A stretch of DNA of 64,000 nt from Hygrocybe punicea. Its lineage: Eukaryota; Basidiomycota; Agaricomycetes; Agaricales; Hygrophoraceae. This document shows positions 1 through 13,385 of this stretch, piece after piece (within the stretch, counting starts at the first letter, position 1; the number at the start of each line of letters is the position of its first letter). The stretch lies in the NCBI GenBank assembly GCA_963556145.1, contig OY744466.1:1860001-1924000 (forward strand). The letters are read 5' to 3'. The notes under the pieces are model-generated. The model saw nothing but the letters and a program-made list of their open reading frames with translations. It did not search any database and had not been told where the DNA came from. Made by a program: the position numbers and the translations under genes.

Positions 1-1748
1 AATGCCGGGAACCCTTCCGACCGCTACCCATCGCACGCCTACCAGAACCCACTCGGATATCAAATCTGGTCCAAGGCTACACCCTGTACTTGGCTGCCGT
101 CGTGCTTCGAATCAATGCTTCACGAACACTTGTGACGGCCACCTTCATGAGTGCACACAACTCCATATCGCGTGCGCTTACATTGTGTCAACAAGTTTGT
201 AAGAGGATTCAGCCGACCGGAATGGCGGATTTACTTGGCCAGGCTGTGGAACAAGAACTGACTCTCGTTGAGATAGGTGCTCTGCGTTTTCTTCTCCGTA
301 TCCGATGATTGTCTAAAGTATCTGCCTCAGCTACGAATGTTGTGCGGGCCCGTATTGATTTGCATAGTTCACTTGAGATGATGCTAGCGTTGGATGAACG
401 ATCAACAGATGAGAAGGTGTATTCAAGAGATGTAGGTGCATCTCGTCGCCTTCCATAAGACGTGATTGATCGCTTGTTAGTCCATCAAGATAGCTATCCA
501 CGAAGGTCTCTGCAAGGTCGAGACCGCTGGTGTTTTCAACGACAATTGTCGTTCACCTCTCGTAACTGACGAATATTACCGAACCTTGCAGGTCTGTTGT
601 CTAATAGTCTACCAGGGTTTTGCGAAACTGAAAAATATTATCTATTCCGTTCAGCTACCTGTGCTCATTGAGACGATCGGAAGATGTCGTGTTCTCCCTC
701 TTGATTTGGATGAATATGACATCGTACACCGATCTAACTTGCTAGTGGATAGCTGGGAATACATTATCTCAACCACTCTTCCGTGATTCCGTACATAATC
801 TCCCTTGCCCCCGATATATGTCACTTAGAAACGACTCTTTTCTTGTCCCCTCTGTCATGATTTCAATTTCACGAGATTTATCACCTCAGCACTTCTCGCA
901 AGAGGCAGAAATTCGATCTGAGGTGCTCGAGCACTCTCAAGTCAATGGTACTGTGGAACCACCTCGGTGGATCCAGCACCAGATATAGTCGTGGTATTCT
1001 GCTCGCGGTATAGGTATAGGAAAGTCGTTAGTGAACGAGGTTTGGCTCCAATGTGTCTCGGATACCTGTCGTCGACTGTGACATGACATCGTACCGGAGC
1101 ATAAGTTTGCGGAAAATCAGTGATAGGTATCCGCCTGCTAATTCGTCAAAATGTATTTTTTGCCTCTTCTTTTTCTTATTCTTTTTTGCATATTGCTAGC
1201 TCCTGGGTGGGTCAATACACTCTCAAAAGGTCCTCGCCTTGTTTACCCGGCCCCGTGGCGTTGGTACCCAAATTGTGCTGTTGTCATCTGGGTATCTGGC
1301 CATGTCACTGGTTATCATGGTAGAAGGTCGTATGGAAGGGTGGTCGTTATGACTCGTTAAAGATGCTGGCGCTGACTTTTTCATTTGAGTATATATCCAA
1401 ACATGCAACTGTCTCGCCAATACTTAACTGTACATGTTCGTACGTTCACGTCACCGTGGAGATGATGCACAGCCTCTGCGACACAAATGATCAGCGCTCA
1501 GCGCTCAGCGCTCAAAGTTGAGCGAGTGTGAACTAACCGCATGGTTCTCGTTTTGGACGAGTCAGAAAATCTTTAAAAAGTATTCTGAGTCGATGCTGGA
1601 GATAAAGGCCGGGCCAGCAGTGGATAGCATTGCTGGAAGTCCATATGTAACTATAGATGGTACAAAGGAATATAGCTCTTGACGAATGCTGGAATCTCTT
1701 TAGCAATCCTAATTATAACTTGAATTCTGGCCGAATCGGCTTCCACGT
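1..1748. other. No supported gene
   Basis: Only short overlapping reading frames on both strands, none with a recognisable domain, signal peptide or splice-consistent extension. A small tandem repeat of the 7-mer CAGCGCT (about three units) lies near 1493-1513. I see no RNA gene or mobile element. Confidence 0.5.
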
Positions 1749-2296
1749 TCATATCAAAACAGCCAAAACAACACCACCGACACAGGCGCCAATCACTAAT
1801 CCATCTACACGTGGTCCCATGAGCGCTGCCCCTGTCGTAGAAGCGCTGGCGGCGGTAGTGGTAGGTGTAGTAGTAGTGGCGGGTGTAGTGGTGGTAGGCG
1901 CAGTGGTGGTAGGCGCAGTGGTGGTAGGCGCAGTAGTGGGTACAGTAGTGCTGGGTGCAGCAGTGCTGGGTGTAGTGACGGTAGGTGTGACGGTAGGGAT
2001 GGCGGTAGTAGTGCCTTGTGTAGTAGCACTTGGAGTCGCAGCGCTAGGGATGCCGGTGCTTGTTGAAACAGTATTACTCGACGTGCCAGATTTTGTGGGT
2101 ACGGTTGCAGGGGAGGAAGTTGGGCTCGTTAAGGTGATACTCTGTGGGCTAGCAGACAGCCGGTCTCGGTGAACTGTGATGGAGCAAAGGGGGAATCGAC
2201 ATACCCGGGTGGCAATGTCACGGCGGTCGAGACACTGGTGATGAATGCAGCACTGGCAAGTAGTAGTACAACGGGAGGAAAGGAGGTAAACTTCAT
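1749..2296 (-). CDS. Thr/Ser/Pro-rich GPI-type surface protein
   Basis: Predicted 163-residue secreted protein from two exons (2296-2205 and 2148-1749). The 56-nt intron 2149-2204 runs GTATGT to CTAG and joins the signal-peptide frame to the Thr-rich frame in phase. Residues 1 to about 25 are a classical signal peptide starting MKFTSFPP. The middle is dominated by Thr, Ala, Pro and Val with near-tandem TTAPTTT units, as in heavily O-glycosylated wall proteins. The C-terminus ends in a hydrophobic stretch of about 15 residues (IGACVGGVVLAVLI), fitting GPI-anchor attachment. The architecture matches the small gene at 10728-11134. No catalytic domain is visible; a structural or surface role is inference. 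Confidence 0.75.
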
Positions 2297-3061
2297 GGTT
2301 GTAGATTGGGTGCACAACGAGGTTTGCGAGCACCACACGCGTGAATAAATAGGACGAAGCCCGCTGTTCGGTACGGACACCTCATGGCCGCGTGTGCCTG
2401 TGGAGATATTAATATTCTGTACGTACAACGAAGCGTGTAGTTAGCTTACGGTGACCATGGCGACTCGATTAGTCCGTTTAGGACACGCCATCGCACTGCG
2501 CACCTAGTGACTAGCAGTAGTCAGTACTAGTGAGTCCAAGATATAATATTAGATATTACTCTTGTGAACATCGTACAGCAGCTTTGTGGGATCCCGAATG
2601 AGGTTGACTTGTCGTTCAACTCGGCTCTCAGCCGCCCATGCTATATATAAACATCATTATAATTTTATTCGGCCCCTTCTAACGTGCGATTACCCTCACC
2701 CGCATTCCCTCCAATTTCCACCAGAACTTTCAACGTATATGGTGACCTCCATTTGAGGAACATTCTCGGCCGAAATGGTCAGATTCAAGTTCGCAAGAGT
2801 ATCGGGGGCTTGGAAAAGCTATATTCGTCCGCCGTCGCTCTTGGCCCGCTGTCGCCTGTATATGAAACTGAGCTTGATGTGGAGAATGGACTCTTTCTGA
2901 CCGTTGCGTTCCATGTGTGAATAGTAATAAGAGTCTCCGAAATTGCAGCTGTCTAAAATTACGTGCACAACCCTAGTGTTACAAATTATTATAATACAGG
3001 TCTAAATGTATGTGAAGGAAGTACTGGCATAACTCGGCGAAGAAACGGTGAACCAGAGCAA
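2297..3061. other. Intergenic, no supported gene
   Basis: Shared upstream/downstream spacer between the surface-protein gene and the end of the BCS1-like gene. A 78-codon plus-strand frame at 2684-2920 has no recognisable content or signal. A TATATAA string lies near 2642, but no gene start follows it convincingly. Confidence 0.45.
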
Positions 3062-5270
3062 TTAACCTTCTTCTGTGGTAGTCTGAGGTGCCACAGCTAA
3101 TGGAGGTTCTAACGTGGTTGGAGGGACGGCAGCGGATGGGAACCCAGGAGGTATGTCGGTAGGAGCGGGGACTCGGATAGGGTAAACCGGAGCAGAAGGA
3201 TATACCTGACCATAGGCAGGGTAGAAGGACATCCTCTGTGCCATGGCTTCCATAATCATTTCGTTTCTCAGCTTCTCGCGCTTTTCTCGTTCTAGCTTCT
3301 CTTTGCGCTCTTGCTCAATCCATACAGTGACTCCAGCAACAGCTTCAACTGGTTGCTTCTTGCATGTTAACAAGTATCCCTGCAGTTCTGCGGTAGAAAA
3401 CTCATTCTCCGGTATGAGTGCCGCGAACTCTTCCGCCAGCTTGGACACATTGCCGTCTGCTGATGGACTCTGTTGTTTTTCCGAAACGCTAGTTGAGGCA
3501 CGAGCAACAGCAGCAACAGCCCCAAATCGCGATTCGGGGAAGAAGCGAATGAACAGGGCCTTTGCTTGCGCTTGTATTGCTAGGCTATACTGGATTTTCA
3601 TGTCAATTCGACCCGGTCGCAGTAGAGCGGGGTCTAGTCGGTCGATGTAGTTGGTCTGGCCAGTAAAAGATGAGATTGACTGTCAGCTCAATTGGGAGGG
3701 CAGAAGTGAACGTACCGTAGCAAAGAACAATTTCCCCTCTTCACTCCCAACACCGTCTATCACATTCAACAGCCCGGACAAAGTGACTGCGGACCGCCGG
3801 ACGGGGATTCTATCCCGTCCCGAGTACGAATCTTGATACGGTTGCCGGTGTTGCTCATCCTCTCGCGACGAGAAAGCACAGTCAATGTCTTCAATGAGGA
3901 AAATGCTTGACTTCGGAATGCAGGAAGCTGCGAATTGCAAGAATGCATCATCGACGCTGGATAGATATAACAATCAATATATTGGGTGCTTCAAGGCGTA
4001 CAAACTCACAATCCGGACGCCAACGATATAGAGTAAATTTCCATGCCTAATTCTCCGGCCTATGTCAAATAGAAGGTCAAATGGACATACTTTTGCAACA
4101 ATGATAAGAATGGGCTTACAATGGTATAGATGGTGGAGGCTGTCAGGAGAAAGACATTTAGTATAGGATATGGAAAGATATTGCGTGAAACTGACTTTTC
4201 CCTGTCCCCGGTGGTCCAGCAAGTAAATAGCCTCTTCGGTAAGGAATCCCAGCTTCAATGTACCAATCTTCATTATCAATGAATTCCTGTGCGTCGCTGA
4301 GAAGGGAATCGATTACGCCATCCTGTAGGATAATTGAACCGAGAGGCCTTCTGAATTTGCGTTTAACATTAGTCCACAGAGCACCATTGGGCTGTTGGAG
4401 TTGTCATTGAGGTGATCATATTTTCAGGTAAAAATGTCACACTCACCGAGTCAACGAGATGAATAGTGACGTTCGGTTTGTTGACCTCGACATAGCGACG
4501 ATGCGCCTCTTCAACGAGGCTGGATAAGATTGCCATATCAAATGTGAACACCCTATACCGAAAATGACATTGTAACACTGTAGGTGACGATTTAATAAGG
4601 TGATCTTACCTCAAAAGAAGGAACTGTGCTTCGGGTGTGAACCTTCCATTCGTTGAAGAGCGAGGAGATCTTTGGATTTCAACCCAGTACCCTTTCCAAC
4701 GGAACAGTTGTGGCTTGTCGTACGTGGGCACGTAATCCGCGTTCAGTTCACTCGTGGGATCGGAACCTGTCTTGATGCCCCATTTCCTCTTGCAGGTCTT
4801 GGAAGTAATGCGGAAGTCGCGCGATCCTTGCCAAACGTTCTCTTGAGTCTGTATAATTTATACGTGATAAACGTTATTTAGGCGCGTGCGGCGAGAAAGA
4901 CGAACCAAAAAATTCACTATCCAGTCATACGCAGGATCATCTTCGTCGAACTGTGCAGCGATGGCGTACTCTAGCGACATTCGGAATTAGCACATATGTT
5001 ATTATCATTTTCGTTAATTGACAGTTTTAAACACGCACGAAAACTAAATCGTCCAATCAACCACTGACACAGTCTCCGCCCAGTCTCCACCACTGAACCC
5101 AGGATAAGGAACTTGAGACTCTCGAGGAGGTAGGTGTTGGAGAACATGATGCTCAAGTATCCCATAAGTCTGGTAAAGGAATCCGACATATCTGACCACA
5201 CTGAAGTATTCGGGGGAGAACTGTTGACGTTGGAGCTATCTGGATGGTAGGAGTTATTGATGTTCATCAC
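3062..5270 (-). CDS. BCS1-like mitochondrial AAA ATPase
   Basis: Multi-exon gene. BCS1 is an inner-membrane AAA translocase that inserts the Rieske iron-sulfur protein into complex III; fungi carry many paralogues of unproven role. Exon 1 (5270-5039) holds a short N-terminus and a single membrane segment ([14 protein letters not shown]). Exon 2 begins at 4970 after a 68-nt intron and, with the next exon, encodes the BCS1_N region. The Walker A motif GPPGTGKT is split by an intron near 4193. The tiny exons after it match the family with phase kept ([15 protein letters not shown], then VDDAFLQ). Walker B is [10 protein letters not shown] near 3880, followed by [19 protein letters not shown] and RPGRID. 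The tail is long, charged, then Pro-rich. At least eight exons. True BCS1 and a BCS1-like paralogue cannot be told apart here. Confidence 0.9.
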
Positions 5271-5963
5271 GTAAAGAGGTGGCGAAGGTCAAGCACCGTG
5301 CTACAAGCGAATATAAAGGTTCTTGACCGAGTCAACAGCATCGGAAAAACTCAGTCAAGCCGCTTCCGATGAATGGACTTGTCTGACTCTTGAGCGTAAC
5401 ACAGCCCACTTGAGCGCTATAGTGTTGTAACTTCTCACCTGCGGTGCCGTCCAGGGTGCGAGCAAAGAGATGCGAGCAAAGGGTCCATTATTTCCGAACC
5501 GAGAACTTCGTAAAAGAAGGAGAAGAATAACGTTAGTCGTTTCCCTGAAAGAGTAGCGTACTTGCACCAGAATTGTACAACTTTTACAGGAATGTACGAT
5601 ATTTATTAGATTTTAGGCCGATACATGGCCATGTCATCTTTCGGCACTTTTGCTGATGTACGACGATTGCTGGGTCGATTGCTGGGTCAATAACTTGAAG
5701 TAGTAGTACATGATCGAGTCATTGATTAGTCATCACCCATAATAGTCTTGACACGGAAAGAAAAACTGGCACACATTAGTTTCCGACTACCGCTGTCACT
5801 AAGTACGCCTACAAAAGTGCAAGCTGTCCACAGCAATCCATCACCATCATACCAGCACGTGCACATGTAGCAGCGTTTACTTATACAGACCGAGGAATCC
5901 CCACAAAACGAGCATTCCGGGCAACCTTGTCCCAAAATGGAAGTCCACCCAAGGCTCTCCTAC
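5271..5963. other. Intergenic, no supported gene
   Basis: Spacer between the start of the BCS1-like gene and the 3' end of the GH3 gene. Minus-strand frames at 5355-5567 and 5726-5935 lack recognisable domains and splice-consistent extensions. Confidence 0.45.
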
Positions 5964-8900
5964 TCAAGACCAAGGTATGCTACCCCGCAGTCGAGAATCC
6001 AAACTATGGGCAGCAACTGTCACGTTGATAGTTCCCTGTGGCCGGCGCCAGCCTTGACTGACGACATCCCAGATCGACAAATCGTGCCGTGACAATGTGA
6101 TGGTCACCCATTTCGTCTCTCCAGGATGTATTTCCACGTTCGTGAAGCCTTTGAGAACAGATGGAGGCTCCCCTGATCCGGCGGGGAAATTGACGTAGAC
6201 TTGCGGTATCTGATCCGAGAGTCAGTGGTTTTGAACGAACAATCTGCGAGGAACGCACTTCACTCCCATACAAAGAACCGGTGTTCTCTATGGAAAACTC
6301 AACTTCGTAGGCAGGTTTGTGGAGCCTGGACATGTCCACCACTTCAGCGCCAAGATATCGCGTAGGAAAAAAAGGAGAATTTTCACCAAAAGGCCGTCGA
6401 AGACCCATCTCCACTCACACTGGCGTTACCCACATCCCAACTATTCTCCTGGTTGGACTGTGAGCTTCTGATCTTCCTGATGTGGAGGTCTGAATAATTG
6501 AAGGTGGTATAACTGAGCCCAAATCCGAATGGGAACCGCGGCGTTATATTGTTCTGCCAAATAAGTTGAAATCTGTGTTCTAAACAAAGAGTGTAAAGAA
6601 AGTCCCAGAACTCACCGCAACGAAGTGGCGATAATCGATGAGCAATCTGCGGAGAGGACATAGTCGAAAGATGCCGGCACACAGTAAATCATCTTACCCT
6701 TCGGTATATGGAATCTCGATTACCACGTCCGCAGGACCGGTCAGAATTTGCGCCGGGTAATCGTTAGGATTCTTCGCAATCGTATACGGTAACCTCCCGG
6801 ATGGGTTCCAGTCACCTATCCGTGTCATAAGTCCGAAGCCAGGCACAAGCATAACCAAAATCACCAAAGACGACATCAGCAAGGGCGTTGCCAGTCTCTG
6901 TACCAGGCAAACCCGCCCACAAGACCTATCATAAAAAAAACCCCCGATAAATGAAAGTTGCACGCTAGACTGTAGAATAGCTCACAGCAGTGATATTCGG
7001 ATGGTCGATCCATGGTTCTAGGATCAATGGCCCAACGCTATGTACCACAACGATCGTGTTGTTATTATGCGCTGCAACAGCTTGTATTAGCTTGTCGCCG
7101 TCGTGCCATGCTGTCAGATTTTTCCTGGTTACAGTATACAAATGCGACCGCGCATGAAATAGTACGCTCACGAACCTGTCACCATCGTTGCCGTCCACAG
7201 AGATATAGGCCTCGCCCGAATCCGACTGAATAAAGACTAGTGCCGCGGACTTGCGTCTCGCAGCCGAGGCGGCGCCAGCCAGATCAAAGTCGTTTAGGAA
7301 CCACGAAACGCTTGTCCTGTCCTTCCGTGCTCGGCGCTGGATTGCCTCCAAAGGCTGTACATCGTTCAGTGTAAAACAGATTTTCAAAGTGTAGCTCAGG
7401 AACCTTACCGAGATACGGTATGTGAAGTCCGCTGTCCTACGTGAACACCTCAAATTATTTTGTAAAGAAACATAGAGCGTTCACGGTACCCACCCACTTC
7501 CCCACCCCATAGCAAGAGTCCCCTTCGCAAAAGAAATTTCATGAGCCAAATGTGAGTCCGTTTGGGAATGATACACCCACATCAGTTCCCCCTTGATCAG
7601 AAAATTCGTTTGGTCCAATCATTCCAGGACCAGCGTCACTTCCCACAAGCACAATATTCCTCGCCTTGCAAAGGGGCAGCGCATTTCTTGTATTCTTCAA
7701 CAACACAGTGCTCGCCGCCCCGATCTCTCGTACCAGTACGTAATGATCATCCTCCACTTCTACGTGCTCATTCGTGGCGTCGTCATCACGCTGGAATGCG
7801 TTGAAGTTCACGGAAGGATAAGAAGGTGAGTCTTGGTGGAGGTAGTACCACGAGGCAAGGATCCGCGTTGCCATGTCGTCTACCCGGGCGAGGGGGATGG
7901 TACCGTTCTGAACGTATGCGGTGAGGTTAGCGCCGAAGTAGGAAGTACCTGAGTCGAAGCGGATGTCGCCAGGCATCGACATCTGGAAGCAGTTGATCAG
8001 TCTAGAATTTCTTTCAACAACAGGATGGAACTCACATCTAGACCCGCCATTGCAGAGAGCGTCGAGTGTTGAGCAGACCAATCAGACATGACAACTGGCA
8101 TGCAATCAACTGGGGGAAAAAGAATGATAATTCAACGGTCGATAGGGCACCCACATCCTTGGAATCCAAATTCGCGCTTGAGGATGTCGTTCAGCATCTT
8201 GTCATTCTCACATGCATACGTATTATTTATGAGGTCTTGCAGAGACAAAATCAACTCCATCGAAGATGAATAAGAGTATATCACACACTATAGCTGCACA
8301 TCACACTCGTCGCGCCAGCCATGACGCTGCGCAAGAACGGGTAGGCGTAGATCTCATGTTGCGTTCGATCATCCACATTGGAAGACTCCATTGTCCGCGA
8401 ATGCTCCTGCTCGCTGGGTAGTACGAGGAGACCGGTCAGCAAAACTTTTCCAAACCAGATCATCAAGCTCACTTATTGATGAAATGTTTTGCACACGCCT
8501 GAACACCGCCAGCCTGAAGGCCAAGGATGGTCTCATAGGCAGCTTCGTGAGTACCAACGGATAAGAATAAGCCATTTGGAGAAGGACGAACGGCTCACCC
8601 TCGCCAGCCAAGAAGGGGTCTGCACCAAATCCTTCCCAATTTCGGCCGCCTTGGGCGACTCTGCCCTAGAATATGACTCAAATGAGCCATCACTAAAAGA
8701 AAGGTCAATAAGATAATACTGAACTAAATTCATCATTGGACCCAAGGCGATGTTGACGCCTTTTCCAACGTGTTCGCGGCCCATGAATAGCCCACGCTTG
8801 CGAATCATGCCACGGTTCCAGCTGTTGGCAGTACGTCAATAATAGTTAATGGGTACCATAAATTCCAGAACCTACGTCGCCGCAGCATTGATGGCTGCCG

Positions 8901-9635
8901 GAAACGCCGTGACAAAATCAGCAAAACGAACACCGAGGGGAGAGTCCTACGGGAATATGGCAACAATATGAATGGAGATGAGCATCAGAGTGCGAGGAAG
9001 AAAATGAAATCCGTTCATGCCTCGAGACACAAGCCTGGCCAATCATTGACTGGTGGTATGTTTCCGACACATCGCCCATTTGCCCAGCCAACACCTGTTG
9101 TGACATTCACCTTGGCCTCGAGGGTCCACCCTGATATCTAAAATGGTGCAACGGTAGGTGAAAACCATTGGATTCAAGAGACCACGTGATGAGACAGGGT
9201 TACGTAATGAAGACACGAAATAAATGTCAAACAGAAATGACGCACCTTTTCCTTCGCTTTCTGATGCGCAATGGCCCAAGCAGGGGCAAAGTCAGGGATG
9301 ATTCCCCCCTCATCGTCGACAGACGGGGGGTTCGTAGGATCTGTTGCAGGAAATACGCCGGGAACAGGCGATTGTGTAGGTGTGGGGAACGTAGAGAAGG
9401 TATAGGTTGAGACAGGGAGAGTTGATGAGGTTCCGGTCGCCGCTGCAGAGGCGGACGTGATGGTGTCAGTGACAACAGTTGATGAAGCAGTGTCTGAGGC
9501 AGAATTAGACACGGCGGTCGATGAAGCAAGGGTTGAAGCAGCAGAAGTCGTGGTGCTGATAGACGAGGTGTATGGGCTGGTTCCCATAACCCAAGACAGC
9601 ACTATTAACAGCCTCCACACACCAGGAGACCACAT
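5964..9635 (-). CDS. Secreted GH3 beta-glucosidase
   Basis: Glycoside hydrolase family 3 enzyme that releases glucose from cellobiose and other beta-glucosides outside the cell. It is split into at least 13 exons; exon 1 is 9635-9246, exon 2 is 9137-9021, exon 3 is 8946-8876, and the stop is TGA at 5964-5966. Order: N-terminal hydrophobic signal (MWSPGVWRLLIVLSWVMG), Ser/Thr-rich linker of about 80 residues, then the catalytic barrel with NVTTGVGWANGRCVGN, GRNWEGFGADPF, AKHFINNEQEHSR and VMSDWSAQHSTLSAMAGLDM. The nucleophile Asp is in SDW near 8076. The second domain has TVLLKN and GGTD, then FPFGFGLSYTTF, and a fibronectin-III-like tail. The exon 2/3 junction uses a GC donor (9020) with AG acceptor (8947). 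All expected motifs are present and the gene looks intact. A plant-biomass role is likely. Confidence 0.92.
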
Positions 9636-10727
9636 CGAAGTTCAAAACACGATTTGGGGAAAGGATTGTAAGGTAGGTTTAAATGAAGGGCATGGTGGCC
9701 TTAAAGGTTCAGCGAGCAAGGGGTCACAAGCCCGTCTCTTCACGTGGAGGAAGACATCGTCCCGCCGTTACGTTGGAGATTCTCGCTTCAACTTGAAGTT
9801 GACCATCAAAATTGAAGTTCCACACGTGACCCATTGGCAAAAAGACTCGGAAGAGCGGTATCTTCCTGTCCGTCCGTCGTCCCAACGGTTTTTTTACATT
9901 ATTTGGCTGATCCTGCACCTATATATACTAGTGCTCAACAGGTCAGATATCATCAGATGACACCAAGAAGGAGCTCAGATCAATTCTTCGCAGCACGAAC
10001 CATCGTCCATCAGACGCGGGGGGAAATGAATTCAACTTCGCTCGCTAAGTAACCCTTCCCATTTGACTTTTCCCCTCCACCCAAAGCTGCTGATCTTACC
10101 TACCGACTTTAATCCAAACATCATCGAACGACATCAACAACAAGTCGACATGAAATGCTCAATAATGTGGAACTCTCTATTGCAAAACCTTGGCTCGCCT
10201 CCTTGCACATGACTTGTACTTCTAGCTGGCCTCTTTATCCCCGAGGAACACAAGCCTCGGTGGTCACGGAAGGAAGCGCATCTTAACCTCGATTTGAAAA
10301 AAATGAACACTAACTGTGACGTATTCTTGGTCTAACTAAATACCTTGCGCCGTTGTGGTTATCAATCCGAACAGGTCCCGCTCGTCACCGAACTCGTCCG
10401 ATTATCATCTGGATTTCTGGCTCCATGGCTACTTTACTACGTGTAAATATACACGTTCTTCCTGCTAGGGTCGCTATACTGTCTCCGTCATGTGACTTTT
10501 CCCCCTTACGTTTTAGATGGGCCTCTTCACAACTCCTTCCGCATTTCATCATTACGGGTATTGAACGGTCTTTGAAACTTTTCGACATACATACAATGAT
10601 GGGTGAGCCTAATTAATTTGGTTAATACTCTAAATCGGGCAATTCATGAATGTCTGTTTTCCGGATATTCCCCGCCAAGTTTCACCGTCGATCAACGCTC
10701 CATGTGATCGATACTCCGCAGTCGTCA
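9636..10727. other. Intergenic, no supported gene
   Basis: Region upstream of the GH3 gene and downstream of the small secreted-protein gene. It should hold the GH3 promoter: a TATATATA string lies near 9921, about 285 bp before the start codon, and CACGTG E-boxes lie near 9740 and 9821. Short frames here are not convincing. Confidence 0.4.
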
Positions 10728-11134
10728 CTAGAGCAACACTGCCAATACTCCTGCACAAACACCGAGCAACGTTCCATCGACGTGTAATCCAGTGGCAGCA
10801 CCCGCTGCTGCCGTTGCCGTATGAGCAACACTAGCGACGCTGGACGAAAGGCTGGACGCTGCTGCGTCAAACGACGACGCTGCCGCCGACGCCGCAGATT
10901 CGACTGACGACGCAGCGGATGCGATTGCAGATGCAGACGACGATGCCGCAACATGGAATGTCGAGGGACTGGAAAAGAACATTGTAATGAGATGCAAGTG
11001 GGCAACAGAAAGATAGCCTGCACGCACTCTACTCCAGTAGGGAGGACACCCGTGATCTTGATCGTCGTCGATTCCTGTGCATAGACAGCGGCGATGGCGA
11101 GGACCAAGGAGAGGATATTGAAGGAGAACTTCAT
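10728..11134 (-). CDS. Small Ser/Ala-rich secreted, probably GPI-anchored protein
   Basis: Two-exon gene, 115 residues (exons 11134-11028 and 10968-10728). The 59-nt intron 10969-11027 has a GTGCGT donor and TTCCAG acceptor and joins the frames in phase 2. The signal peptide MKFSFNILSLVLAIAAVYA is followed by a short linker (TTIKITGVLPTGV), an extended Ser/Ala-rich stem (ASSSASAIASAASS-type repeats) and a hydrophobic tail (LLGVCAGVLAVLL), the layout of GPI-anchored wall proteins. It shares its plan, including a single intron just after the signal region, with the gene at 1749-2296. Function unknown. Confidence 0.75.
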
Positions 11135-13385
11135 GGTGGTGAGTTTTGTATGGTGGGTAACGGATGAGAGTAGACTGGGCACTTGTCCTTCGAATCCGTC
11201 TTAAAGTCTTGTAGCGGTGGAGCCAGCGCCTCTCTTGGAGCGCACGGTAACTATTGTTGATGTCACTGATGATTCACAGGTCCTGGAGATCTCATGACCA
11301 GTTAGCTGTGGTGTCTTGACTGTTTGCGATAAGACGGTGTCTGAAAGTGCTCCAAGCAATGAGGAGCAAGGGCAATGACTTCGATTTTGCAATCCACGAT
11401 AAGCGCAATGACGAAACTTAGAACTTGTACGATGAGCAAGCCCAGCAACAGCAGGAAGCGCCTGAAACTTTGCCGTAATCTGCAAATCGCAAACTTGGTT
11501 CGGGATCGTGTGTTCCGGTTCCGTTCCGTCTGCAGAGTTCCGTCAGCCGGAAGGTGAACTACCTTCTCAGCTTTCTGTACATTTGGGGCATAACGAGACA
11601 ATACACCGGCGTCTCTTTTGGTCAATGAGGATTATTATAATTATTCACTACGCCTCGATTCTATTATAGCAAAACAATATGCATATAGCACTTTTTTGGT
11701 ATACCGAAATATTGGGGTACTGCAATACACATTTTAACCCAAGAACGTGAGCATTGTTTTTCCATCGCTGCCATTCCAAAGTAGTGTATATGTTGGCAAC
11801 GTCAACGGCAACTTTGCTCTACCAGAGGCAGCTTGGGGTGTGCTTGACAAGTTGATTAGAGGGCGAACCAAAACCTTCAATATGGGGATAGTTCGGGATT
11901 GTTTCAGCTTCTTGGTGAACGAACCATGAGCATATCGTTCACCGATCCAAAGAATTCGATTGTGTGGAAGTTTCAACCCACCAAGTGAATGACACCGTCA
12001 TATGTCGATCATTATTTCGACCAAAGTCGTTGCAACCATCCACCTATATGCCCCCTTCTCTTCATTTGTCCAGTCTTCGCAGGATCCCCTCGGTTCGCCA
12101 ATTGCGATTCTGCGTCGTTTGTCGATCGCGCATACCGCCGCTTGTATTCTGCCGGGGTCTCACCGACCTCACCATACTTCCACATTCCACGACGAGCGAC
12201 TCTGCAGATATGTCGAGAAAGACGGATGTCATGAATGTCTGGCGTGGTCCAGCATGCCCCTGAATAAGGGAGGGAATAACGCTCACTTAGCATGGGACTC
12301 GGCCTGCAGGAATGCGTGTTTGCCCCACCGCCCGTACTCGGCGCCTGCCTGTTCGTATGTGGTAGCCCATCCTGAATTAAGCATCTCCAACGCCAGACTT
12401 TTTCCCGACGTGAACATTCCCGGAAGAAGGCGCGACGGTAGGACAACGTTTGCGACCTTGTAAATAATGATAACAACCCGAAACGATGGAGAAGCTGCTT
12501 ATGAAAAAAAACATACGATGCGAGAATATTGATCTCGATGAAGCAACTGACAGAATACAGTTTTTCCGTGGATTTTTTCCTTCAGCCATGCGAGACTTTC
12601 CGCTGAATAAGCTTGAGTTGGTCGGCCAAAATGGGCGGCCTGGATTCAACGAATCAATTAAAACGTTCTGACAAGGTAAAAGAAAATACCTCTGGCGCAT
12701 CTACGCCTGCTATGCGGATGTGCAGAGTTTGATCCTTGAGGTCTGATGGACCTCGTCAAATCCGACAAAAAGTGAGATCGCCTCAATGCATACCTTTTTT
12801 CGTGTTCGGTATCCTCCTAAATTTTAAAGGCCATTTCCATCCAAAGCCCGGCGTATGAAACAGCCTAAAATTATCTGCATCACCAACACTTCGCCACGGG
12901 CCATCCGTGTCAGCATTTGCTGGAAGAGAAACATCATATGTTCTAACAAAAAATTCTTACTTTGTTACGAGACCTCTGATCCATCGTCTCTTTGCGAACA
13001 CATCTGGCGTAATCCATTCGCCTGTCCGAAACCGGCGGAAGTGTCGTTTGTATATGATGGATGTTGCAATCGTGGAAAATGAGCCTACGATAAATGCGGA
13101 CAGCGCAAGGTGACGTTGAGGAATACTTTCCAGCCTTGCCTTGGGTTGAATGGTCGGTCCTTCGTGAGAGTGGGACGGGAGAATGGCGTCCCAGGTTGGC
13201 CAAGAAAGCGCAGGCATAGTTGAATTATTACACCGTGTACATTTCCAAATACAGTACATTGTTCAAAACATCTTACATTCAAGTTCGTCTCACTTGTTAA
13301 GTTTGGTTAACGGCAGCAGGTTAAGGCGGGTCGTGTTTTCCTGATGTGTCAGATATCACAGAAGGAGCATAAATAATGAGTCCTG
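11135..13385. other. No confidently supported gene
   Basis: About 2.25 kb of overlapping frames on both strands. The longest pair (plus 12002-12463, minus 12012-12476) overlaps almost completely, so at most one could code. The plus frame has a loose C-x2-C ... H ... C pattern reminiscent of a retroelement zinc knuckle, but nothing around it supports that. I see no RNA gene. Confidence 0.4.

Noticed and set aside
12002..12476. Overlapping 153-154 codon frames on both strands with a loose Cys/His pattern
   Set aside because: Both strands are open over the same span, there is no splice-consistent extension and no recognisable neighbouring retroelement domain.
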